Below are positions 12,574-24,500 of a stretch of 64,000 bases of DNA, in pieces; position 1 is the first letter of the stretch; each line of letters starts with the position of its first letter. Under the pieces are notes generated by a model, which worked only from the letters and a program-made list of their open reading frames with translations, was not told the origin of the DNA and did not search any database. Where the stretch lies: NCBI GenBank assembly GCA_037349105.1, contig JAYJMM010000057.1, forward strand, positions 62,001-126,000, written 5' to 3'. The position numbers were made by a program, and so were the translations under genes. The DNA is from Limnomonas spitsbergensis. Taxonomy: Eukaryota > Chlorophyta > Chlorophyceae > Chlamydomonadales.

Positions 12574-15500
12574 ACAAAGGCCATCCCCCTCCATACACAC
12601 ACACACACAACATGAAGCCCCCCCCCATGAGGGCTGCTCCCCCCCCCCTTCCTCACCTTCGCATCCCAGGCATACGCATTTATTCCGCCATTTGCCTCCT
12701 TGACCACCTTGGTTTCACCATCCTTGGCGCCCGGCTGGATCAATGTGTGGGCCTCAACCACCTGGCGTTCACGCGCAAGAAACCATGGCTGGATTCAGGA
12801 TCCGGTCAAAACCAGGATATCATACACGGGGAAGAAGGCATCGCCTAGGGGAGGACTGAAATTCAATCTTTTGGGTGGATGATTCAACTAGCGGTATGTA
12901 CCATTCTCCCCTTCAGCATCTACTACAGTATTTGTGATGGTGCAGGATCAATGGATCAATGGACCAACAGCAGCAACAGCAGCAGTAGAATCAGCAGCAG
13001 TGGCAGCAGTTTATTTTCTGCCTGTTGAGTGCCCCCCAAAGCTGCCCTGCTCCTCCTCCTGTTTTGCCCCCGTACCTTTACCGCCAGGTGAAAGGTCCGC
13101 CCCCCCTCCCACTCTGCCCCCATACCTTTGAGTCTTCGACCCAAGGTGACAGCCCACTCCCGCTCCCGCACCCGCACATTCACTGCCAAGAGGCAGACCC
13201 GCTCCGCCTTCCCCCCGCTCCCCCCCCGCACCTTCACCCCGGGAGGTAGCCCTGTTGCCGCTCCGCCCCCGCTCTCCTCCTCCGTCTTCTGCGCCGCCGC
13301 CGCCCTCCGCTCATCCAGGAGACCCTGCAGGCTAGCAGCCACCTCCCCATCCGCCTGCCAGCAAGAGGGGGGGGGGAGGATGATAGGGCGGGGACGCGGA
13401 GTTCAGAGCCTGGGAAAAGTTGAGGCCGGGCTTAGGCCTACAATCTTGAAATCTGGGGACAGGGTCTGAAAAGCCGGACATAAGGTGGGTAAGAGCCGGG
13501 TTACGGTACCAACGGCAGTGCACACACAAAAAGACTTGTTTACAGCTGCGTGAAAAAATGCGGCACTGTCTATCCAGCATGCTCATCGCCCTCTTGAGCT
13601 GCATTCCAGACACATCCCTTACTGCCTAGCAAAGCAAGACCTGTTGCTCGGGTCGCCATTTTGTCCCAATCAGCCCATGGGTGGCCTCCCAGCCGACTCA
13701 AAGGCGGCCAAGTGCACACTTCGATAGCCATGTCAACAGAGCCCAGCTCCGATGTTTACGCCGTGGTGGGGGCCATGGTGTTAAAGCGCACCTTGCGGTC
13801 CTGGTCTGTCGTCCATAGCCTGGCCACTGCGTCTGAGCAGCCAGTTAACAGGTCCCCAGCAGCCGTGAAGCTCAGATCCCACACACAGCCGGGGTGATCT
13901 ATAACCTGCAAGAATGGAAACATGAGAGGGGAAGAAATTGCCGGGTAAGACTCATTTTATTCAGGGAAGAAACATGATGTGGAAGTGAACTAAAGTGGGT
14001 CCCCAGCAGTTGTGAAGCACAAATGGCACACACAGCCGGGCTGATCTATAACCTGCGTAAAACACACAAACCATGGAGACACATTGGGGCCAAGTTAGAC
14101 TGAAGCAAGGGAGGCCCCCCGCACCAATGAAGCACATCTTCTACCCACACACAGCCGGGGTGATCAATCCCCCCCCCCCCCCCCCCCCCCCACACACATG
14201 ATTTCGTAAAAAAACAACCCAGAAATTGTTAGCGCTCCATTACATGTACGGATGTGCCTGATTACAAGAAATTTACAGGTTAACTCAAAGCAGGCATTTA
14301 ATGACATGGGCACACAAGAGTTTCACAGCTTACAGATATACGTCACTGCACATCGTCGTCGTTTATTTGCCTCTGCTTCCTACCTGCAGGCACTCGCCAG
14401 AAGGGCGCCAGATCCTGGCTGTGCCATCCTCACTCCCTGAATAGCAGGGGAAGCATGGATGAGATCAGTAACATAAGAGATAACAATACAATGTACCGGT
14501 AGTCAGATCCTGGCTGCACCATCATGGCCTGTTTCACTGCACTGTATGCCAGGATACCAGCAAAAACAGAACAGGCAAACATTTGAGACACTAACCAGAC
14601 AGGTAACGGTGTTAATATGTGTAGAGACTTCTGGAGCTTGAAGGGTCCCAAAGTGGGGCCCCATCTTTTACGCCCTGCTACAGTGGTAAACATTACAAAA
14701 AACAAAAATGGCTACAGAACTCGGTCGACTTGAAATCAGTGGGAAATAGAGCCCGCACCCTGCATGGAACAGACTGGGTCCTTCGCAGGCAGCAGCATCA
14801 CTCCTGCCCGTGTGCTGAACAGGAGACGCACTTCTAGTGACATGTCTCCGTGCGCTCAAAACCCTTAACCCGTACCTAACACCATCAAGCTCTCTTCTCA
14901 GCCGGCACGTTTGGTAGTATCACGGGGGTCGTATCATTGCCTGCTAAGCAGGATGTAATGAGTCCTCAACCCTCAATCCCTGATAAAGTACCTGAGGCCA
15001 CCAGACTCTTCTCAGCCAGCACCTTGACAGCGTATATGATTGCCGTGTGGCCCAGGAGCTCAGCCAGTGCGTTGCCCTGTCGAAGGGGGTGGGGGGGGGC
15101 GGTTCAGGGTTTGTAGGTGAAGAGTTTGTGGGGCTTGGGTTGAGGAGGTAGCCTGCTGGTCCTGGTGACATTGCTGTGTGGCCTAGGAGCTCAGCCAGTG
15201 TGTTTCCCTGTCAGGTGGGCGTGTGTGATAGCGTAAGGATGCGCGGAACGTAGTTGAAGTTCAGTCTCCTTTGAGCATCACCATATCTCTGGGTAGTGGC
15301 TTTAAAGATAGGTGGTATACACAAGGGTTTGGGGCAAAGAGTTGGGAGCTTCAGAGTCTAGCAAGTAGCCTGTAAGCCTTGGTGACATTTTCAACACAGC
15401 TCCAGAGGTCCGACACGTGTCCTTATAGAGACCAATACAAACTGGTTGCCATTTCAAAACACTCATCACACAGACCAACAACACTGGGCGGGTCATACAC

Positions 15501-18500
15501 TCTTATTCACACCATAATCTTACATTTGAATCTACCGATGTGCGGTATCATGGACTATGATAGATTTATATAGGCGAACAGCCCTAAGAGGTCGCATGGC
15601 TGGGGTTTGACGGTGATGGGAGACGGTGATGGGGGACAGTGATGGGGGACAGTGATGGGGGACAGTGATGGGGGACGGTGATGGGGGACGGTGATGGGGG
15701 ACAGTGATGGGGGACGGTGATGGGGGACAGTGATGGGGGACGGTGATGGGGGACGGTGATGGGGGACGGTGATGGGGGACAGTGAAGGGGGACGGTGATG
15801 GGGGACGGTGATGGGGGACGGTGATGGGGGACAGTGATGGGGGACGGTGATGGGGGACGGTGAAGGGGTCAGTGAAGGGGGACGGTGATGGGGGACGGTG
15901 ATGGGGGACGGTGATGGGGGACAGTGATGGGGGAAGGTGATGGGGGACGGTGATGGGGGACGGTGATGGGGGACGGTGATGGGGGACGGTGATGGGGGAC
16001 GGTGATGGGGGACAGTGATGGGGGACAGTGATGAGGGACGGTGATGGGGGACAGTGATGGGGGACAGTGATGGGGGACAGTGATGGGGGACGGTGATGGG
16101 GGACGATGATGGGGGACGGTGATGGGGGACGGTGATGGGGGACAGTGATGGGGGACGGTGATGGGGGACGGTGATGGGGGACGGTGATGGGGGACAGTGA
16201 AGGGGGACGGTGATGGGGGACGGTGATGGGGGACGGTGATGGGGGACAGTGATGGGGGACGGTGATGGGGGACGGTGAAGGGGTCAGTGAAGGGGGACGG
16301 TGATGGGGGACGGTGATGGGGGACGGTGATGGGGGACAGTGATGGGGGACGGTGATGGGGGACGGTGATGGGGGACGGTGATGGGGGACGGTGATGGGGG
16401 ACGGTGATGGGGGACGGTGATGGGGGACAGTGATGGGGGACGGTGATGGGGGACGGTGATGGGGGACAGTGATGGGGGACAGTGATGGGGGACAGTGATG
16501 GGGGACAGTGATGGGGGACGGTGATGGGGGACGGTGATGAGGGACGGTGATGGGGGACGGTGATGGGGGACGGTGAAGGGGTCAATGAAGGGGTCAGTGA
16601 AGGGGGACGGTGATGGGGGACGGTGATGGAGGACAGTGATGGGGGACGGTGAAGGGGACAGTGAAGGGGGACGGTGATGGGGGACGGTGATGCGGGACGG
16701 TGAAGGGGGACGGTGAAGGGGGACGGTGATGGGGGACGGTGATGGGGGACAGTGAAGGGCGACGGTGATGGGGGACGGTGATGGGGGACGGTGATGGGGG
16801 ACGGTGATGGGGGACGGTGATGGGGGACGGTGATGGGGGACGGTGATGGGGGACAGTGATGGGGGACAGTAAAGGGGGACGGTGATGGAGGACAGTGATG
16901 GAGGACAGTGATGGGGGACGGTGAAGGGGTCAGTGAAGGGGGACGGTGATGGGGGAAGGTGATGGGGGACGGTAAAAGGGGACAGTGAAGGGGGACGGTG
17001 ATGGGGGACGTGTCTAGCTGTCCATCCATGCCCCCTCACCTGCATGGTGATGGTTGACGCATTTAGCTGTCCATCCATGCCCCCTCATCTGCATGGTGAT
17101 GGTTGACGCATTTAGCTGTCCATCTGGGCCCCCTCACCTGCATGGTGATGGTTGACACATTAAGCTGTCCATCCATGCCCCCTCACATGCACGGTGATGG
17201 TTGACGCATTTAGCTGTCCATCCATGCCCCCTCACCTGCATGGTGATGGTTGACGCATTTAGCTGTCCATCCATGCCCCCTCACCTGCATGGTGATGGTT
17301 GACGCATTAAGCTGTCCATCCATGCCCCCTCACCTGCATGGTGATGGTTGACGCATTTAGCTGTCCATCCATGCCCCCTCACCTGCATGGTGATGGTTGA
17401 CGCATTTAGCTGTCCATCCATGCCCCCTCACCTGCATGGTGATGGTTGACGCATTAAGCTGTCCATCCATGCCCCCTCACCTGCATGGTGATGGTTGACG
17501 CATTTAGCTGTCCATCCATGCCCCCTCACCTGCATGGTGATGGTTGACGCATTTAGCTGTCCATCCATGCCCCCTCACCTGCATGGTGATGGTTGACGCA
17601 TTAAGCTGTCCATCCATGCCCCCTCACCTGCATGGTGATGGTTGACGCATTTAGCTGTCCATCCATGCCCCCTCATCTGCATGGTGATGGTTGACGCATT
17701 TAGCTGTCCATCCATGCCCCCTCACCTGCATGGTGATGGTTGACGCATTTAGCTGTCCATCCATGCCCCCTCACCTGCATGATGATGGTGGACGCATTAA
17801 GCTGTCCATCCATGCCCCCTCACCTGCATGGTGATGGTTGACGCATTTAGCTGTCCATCCATGCCCCCTCACCTGCATGGTGATGGTTGACGCATTAAGC
17901 TGTCCATCCATGCCCCCTCACCTGCATGGTGATGGTTGACGCATTTAGCTGTCCATCCATGCCCCCTCACCTGCATGGTGATGGTTGACGCATTTAGCTG
18001 TCCATCCATGCCCCCTCACCTGCATGGTGATGGTTGACGCATTAAGCTGTCCATCCATGCCCCCTCACATGCATGGTGATGGTTGACGCATTTAGCTGTC
18101 CATCCATGCCCCCTCACCTGCATGGTGATGGTTGACGCATTTAGCTGTCCATCCATGCCCCCTCACCTGCATGGTGATGGTTGACGCATTAAGCTGTCCA
18201 TACATGCCCCCTCACCTGCATGGTGATGGTTGACGCATTTAGCTGTCCATCCATGCCCCCTCACCTGCATGGTGATGGTTGACGCATTTAGCTGTCCATC
18301 CATGCCCCCTCACCTGCATGGTGATGGTTGACACATTAAGCTGTCCATCCATGCCCCCTCACCTGCATGGTGATGGTTGACGCATTAAGCTGTCCATTCA
18401 TGCCCCCTCACATGCATGGTGATGGTTGACGCATTTAGCTGTCCATCCATGCCCCCTCACCTGCATGATGATGGTTGACGCATTTAGCTGTCCATCCATG

Positions 18501-21500
18501 CCCCCTCACCTGCATGGTGATGGTTGACGCATTTAGCTGTCCATCCATGCCCCCTCACCTGCATGGTGATGGTTGACGCATTAAGCTGTCCATCCATGCC
18601 CCCTCACATGCATGGTGATGGTTGACGCATTTAGCTGTCCATCCATGCCCCCTCACCTGCATGGTGATGGTTGACGCATTAAGCTGTCCATCCATGCCCC
18701 CTCACCTGCATGGTGATGGTTGACGCATTTAGCTGTCCATCCATGCCCCCTCACCTGCATGGTGATGGTTGACGCATTTAGCTGTCCATCCATGCCCCCT
18801 CACCTGCATGGTGATGGTTGACGCATTAAGCTGTCCATCCATGCCCCCTCACCTGCATGATGATGGTTGACGCATTAAGCTGTCCATCCATGCCCCCTCA
18901 CATGCATGGTGATGGTTGACGCATTTAGCTGTCCATCCATGCCCCCTCACCTGCATGGTGATGGTTGACGCATTAAGCTGTCCATCCATGCCCCCTCACC
19001 TGCATGGTGATGGTTGACGCATTTAGCTGTCCATCCATGCCCCCTCACCTGCATGGTGATGGTTGACGCATTTAGCTGTCCATCCATGCCCCCTCACCTG
19101 CATGATGATGGTTGACGCATTAAGCTGTCCATCCATGCCCCCTCACATGCATGGTGATGGTTGACGCATTTAGCTGTCCATCCATGCCCCCTCACCTGCA
19201 TGATGATGGTTGACGCATTTAGCTGTCCATCCATGCCCCCTCACCTGCATGGTGATGGTTGACGCATTTAGCTGTCCATCCATGCCCCCTCACCTGCATG
19301 GTGATGGTTGACGCATTTAGCTGTCCATCCATGCCCTCTCACATGCATGGTGATGGTTGACGCATTTAGCTGTCCATCCATGCCCCCTCACCTGCATGGT
19401 GATGGTTGACGCATTTAGCTGTCCATCCATGCCCCCTCACCTGCATATCCCACACCCTCAGGGTGAGGTCATGGGACCCGGAGACCAAACCCACACCGGG
19501 GAACACAGCTAGAGCCCGCACAGTGTCCCTGTGGCCCCGCAGCGTGGCAGTGCACCTGCAGCACAGAGCGTTGTGAGAGATACATGTCAAACAAATGAAG
19601 TAGAGGCATACCTGTCCAAGCGGCATACCTGCCCCCGCTCCCTTAGCGGCGTACATGCCCCCCTAGCGGCGTACCTGCCCCCCTGGCGGCGTACCTGCCC
19701 CCCTAGCAGCGTACCTGCCCCCCTAGCGGCATACCTGCCCCCGCTCCCCTGGCGGCGTATCTGCCCCCCTAGCGGCATACCTGCCCACGCTCCCCTAGCG
19801 GCGTACCTGCCTCCCTAGCGGCGTACCTGCCCCCCTAGAGGCATACCTGCCCCCCGTGCGACGTACCTGCCCCCCTAGCAGCATACCTGCCCCCGCTCCC
19901 CTAGCGGCGTACCTGCCCCCCTAGCGGCATACCTGCCCGCGTTCTCCTAGCGGCATACCTGCCCCCCTAGCGGCGTACCTGCCCCCCTAGCCGCATACCT
20001 GCCCCCGTTCCCCTAGCAGCGAAACTGCCCCCCTAGCGGCGTACCTGCCCTCGCTCCCCTGGCGGCGTACCTGCCCCCCTAGCAGCGTACCTGCCCCCCT
20101 AGCGGCATACCTGCCCCCGCTCCCCTAGCGGCGTATCTGCCCCCCTAGCGGCATACCTGCCCACGCTCCCCTAGCGGCGTACCTGCCCCCCTAGCGGCAT
20201 ACCCGCCCCTGCTCCCTTAGCGACGTACCTGCCCCCCTAGCGGCGTACCTGCCCCCCTAATGGCATACCTGCCCCCGCTCCCCTAGCGTCATACCTGCCC
20301 CCTTAGCGGCGTACCTGCCCCCCTAGCGGCGTACCTGCCCCCCTAATGGCATACCTGCCCCCGCTCCCCTAGCGGCGTATCTGCCCCCCTAGCGGCATAC
20401 CTGCCCACGCTCCCCTAGCGGCGTACCTGCCCCCCTAGCGGCATACCTGCCCCTGCTCCCCTAGCGACGTACCTGCCCCCCTAGCGGCGTACCTGCCCCC
20501 CTAATGGCATACCTGCCCCCGCTCCCCTAGCGTCATACCTGCCCCCTTAGCGGCGTACCTGCCCCCCTAGCGGCGTACCTGCCCCCCTAGCGGCATACCT
20601 GCTCCCCTAGCGGCGTACCTGCCCCCCTAGCGGCATACCTGCTCCCCTAGCGGCGTACCTGCCCCCCTAGCGGCGTACCTGCCCCCCTAGCGGCGTACCT
20701 GCCCCCCTAGCGGCGTACCTGCCCCCCTAGCGGCATACCTGCTCCCCTAGCGGCGCACCTGCCCCCCTAGCGGCGTACCTGCCCCCCTAGCGGCATACCT
20801 GCCCCCCTTGCGGCGTACCTGCCCCCCTAGCGGCATACCTGACCCCGCTCCCCTAGCGGCGTACCTGCCCCCCTAGCGGCATACCTGCCCGCGTTCCCCT
20901 AGCGGCATACCAGCCCCCCTAGCGGCGTACCTGCCCCCCTAGCGGCATACCTGCCCCCGTTACCCTAACGGCATACGTGCCCCCCTGGCGGCGTACCTGC
21001 CCCCGCGCCCCTAGCGGCCTACCTGCCCCCTAGCGGCTTACCTGCCCCTGCTCCCCGGCGGCGTACCTGCCCCCCTAGCGGCGTACCTGCCACCCTAGCG
21101 GCATACCTGCCCCCGCTCCCCTAGCGGCATACCTGCCCCCGCGCCCCTAGCAGCGTACCTGCCCCCTAGCGGCGTACCTGCCCCTGCTCCCCGGCGGCGT
21201 ACCTGCCCCCCTAGCGGCGTATCTGCCCCCCTAGCGGCATACCTGCCCACGATCCCCTAGCGGCATACCTGCCCACCTAGCGGCGTACATGCCCCCGCTC
21301 CCCTAGCGGCGTATCTGCCCACCTAGCGGCGTACCTGCCCCCGCTCCCCTAGCAGCGTACCTGCCCCCCCAGCGGCATACATGCCCCCCTAGCGGCGTAC
21401 CTGCCCCCTAGCGACGTACCTGCCCCCGCTCCCCTAACGGCGTACCTGGCCCCCTAGGGGCGTACCTGCCCCCGCTCCCCTTGCGGCATACCTGCTCCCT

Positions 21501-24500
21501 AAGCGGCGTACCTGCCCCCCTAACGGCGTACCTGCCCCCGCTCCCTTAGTGGCGTATATGCCCCCCAAGCAGCGCACATGCCCCGCTCCCCTGGCAGAAT
21601 ACCTGCCCCCCTAGCGGCGTACCTACCCCTGCTCTCCAAGCGGCGTATCTGTCCCCCTAGCGGCATACCTGCCCCATTCCCCTAGCGGCGTATTGGCCCC
21701 TCTAGCGGCGTACCTGCCCCTGCCCCCCTAGAAGCGTACCTGCCCCCGCTCCCCTAGCGGCGTACCTGCCCCCATAGCGGCGTACCTGCCCCCGCTCCCC
21801 AAACGCCTTACCTGCCCCCCTAGCGGCGTACCTGCCCCCTAGCGGCGCACATGCCCCCCTTGCGGCATACCTGCATCCGCTCCCCTAGCGGCATACCTGC
21901 CCCCCTAGCGGCATACCTGCCCCCGCTCCCCTAGCGGCGCACCTGCCCCCCTAGCGGCATACCTGCCCCCCTAGCGGCATACCTGCCCCCCTTGCGGCGT
22001 ACCTGCCCCCCTAGCGGCATACCTACCCCCGCTCCCCTAGCGGCCTACCTGCCCCCCTAGTGGCATACCTGCCCGCGTGTCCCTAGCGTCATACCTGCCC
22101 CCCTAGCGGCGTACCTGCCCCCCTAGCGGCATACCTGCCCCCGTTCCCCTAGCGGCATACCTGCCCCCCTGGCGGCTTACCAGCCCCTGCACCCTTAGCA
22201 GCGTACCTGCCCCCCTAGCGGCGTACCTGCTTTTGCTCCCCTGGCGGCGTACCTGCCCTCCTAGCGGCATACCTGCCCCCCTAGCGGTGTACCTGCCCCC
22301 CTAGCGGCGTACCTGCCCCCCTAGTGGCGCATCTGCCCCCGCTCCCCTAGCGGCGTACCTGCCTCCCTAGCGGCGTACCTGCCCCCCTAGCGGCATACAT
22401 GGCCCCCTAGCGGCGTACCTGCCCCCCTAGCAGCATACCTGCCCTCCTAGCGGCATACCTTCCCCCCGCTCCCCTAGCGGCGCACCTGCCCCCCTAGCGG
22501 CGTACCTTCCTCCCTAGTGGCATACCTGTCCCCGCTCCCCTAGCGGCGTACCTGCCCCCGCTCCCCTAGCGGCGTACCTGCCCCCGCTCCCCTAGCGGTG
22601 TACCTGCCCCCCTAGCGGCGTACCTGCCCCCCAAGCAGCATACCTGCCCCCCTTGCGCCCCTAGCAGCGTACCTGCCCCCCTAGCGGCGTACCTGCCCCC
22701 CTAGCAACATACCTGCCCCCAGTCCCCTAGCGGCATACCTACCCCCTAGCGGCGTACCTGCCCCCCTAGCGGCATACCTGCTCCCCTAGCGGCATACCTG
22801 CCCCCCTAGCGGCATACCTGCGCCCGCTCCCCTAGCGGCGCACCTGCCTCCCTAGCGGCGTACCTGCCCCCCTAGCGGCATACCTGCCCCCCTTGCGGCA
22901 TACCTGCCCCCCTAGCAGCATACCTGGCCCCGCTCCCCTAGCGGCGTACCTGCCCCCCTAGCGGCATACCTGCCCGCGTTCCCCTAGCAGCATACCTGCC
23001 CCCCTAGCATCGTACCTGCCCCCCTAGCGGCGTACCTGCCCCCCTAGCGGCATACCTGCCCCGTTCCCCTAGCGGCATACCTGCCCCCCTGGCGGCGTAC
23101 CTGCCCCCCTTGCGGCGTACCTGCCCCCCTAGTGGAGTACCTGCCCCCCTAGCGGCATACTTGCCCCCCTAGCGGCATACCTGCCCCCCTTGCGGCATAC
23201 CTGCATCCGCTCCCCTAGCGGCGTACCTGCCCCCCTAGCGGCGTACCTGCCTCCCGAGCGGCATACCTGCCCCCTTAGCGGCATACCTGCCCCCGTAGCG
23301 GCATACCTGCCCCCGCTCCCCTGGCGGCGTACCTGCCCCCTCTCCCCTAGCAGCGTACCTGCCCCCTAGTGGCGTACCTGCCCCCGCTCCCCTGGCGGCG
23401 TACCTGCCCCCCTAGCGGCGTACCTGCCCCCCTAGCGGCATACCTGCCCCCGCTCGCCTAGCGGCGTAGCTGCCCCCCTAGCGGCATACCTGCCCACGCT
23501 CCCCTATCGGCGTACCTGCCCCCCTAGCGGCATACCTGCCCCTGCTCCTCTAGCGGCGTATCTGCCCCCTAGCGGCATACCTTCCCACGCTCCCCTAGCG
23601 GCGTATCTGCCCCCTTGGCGGCGTACCTGCCCCTGCTCCCCTTGCGGCGTACCTGCCCCCCTAGCGGCATACCTGCCCCCGCTCCAAAGGCGTATGGTGG
23701 TGTCGCCTGAGCCTGATAAGATGTCCCCCGTGGGTGTGATTGCCAGGGAAAGCACCGGGCCCTCGTGGCCCTCCAGCACATGGACGCAGCTGCCATCAGA
23801 GGGCCGCCACACACGCACCATCCTGGCGAGATATGAGGAATGAAGCATGGAAATAAAGAAAGGAGTGGGAGATGGAAGGTAGCGTGGAAATAAAGAAAGG
23901 GGTGGGAGATGGGAGGAAGCGTGGAAATAAAGAAAGGGGTGGAAGATGGGAGTAAGCGTGTGATGCGGGGCGCAAGGGTCGGGAGGGTCCAGCCACGCGC
24001 ACTGTCCAGTAGGGTGTGTGTGGGGGGGATCGGCGGCGGAAGCTAGATGGATGGTCACATCATGGTTCAAGAGGAAGGTGCTAGGGGAGGCAGGGTGGGT
24101 CGGAGAGGACTCAAGGCAGAAACACAGCTTGGGCCGAGAGCCAGCTGCAAATAATATCTCCTGGGCAAACATCTCCTGGGCAAACATCCCCTGGGCAGTC
24201 CCACTAGCAGCCCCCCTCCCCCTCTAGGACACATCCACCAGGCACCCAGAACGAGCTCTCTCACTTGTCCAATGAAGCAGAGACAATTTCTCCAGAGGGG
24301 AGCAAGGCCACTGCTGCCACCTGGTAGGCATGCCCCTTGCAAGTCGCGATGGCTGCTCCGCTAACGGGGTCCCACACCATGACCGAGGTGTCCCTCGATC
24401 CTGGTCAGCATCACCACAATTCGGTGGCAGGTTAGGGAATTGTGCAGCGATCCCCCAAACCAGTGAAGTGTGAAGACGTCATGCACTTAGATTGCTTACT

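Noticed and set aside
15869..17078. 386- and 264-codon open frames on the minus strand (ITVPHHRPPSPSP repeats)
   Set aside because: Frames are kept open by a 15-bp satellite inside a PLAA intron; no start context, no non-repeat domain.
17012..19440. CRISPR-like regularly repeated array
   Set aside because: Repeats are contiguous 49-bp units without unique spacers, in a eukaryotic intron.
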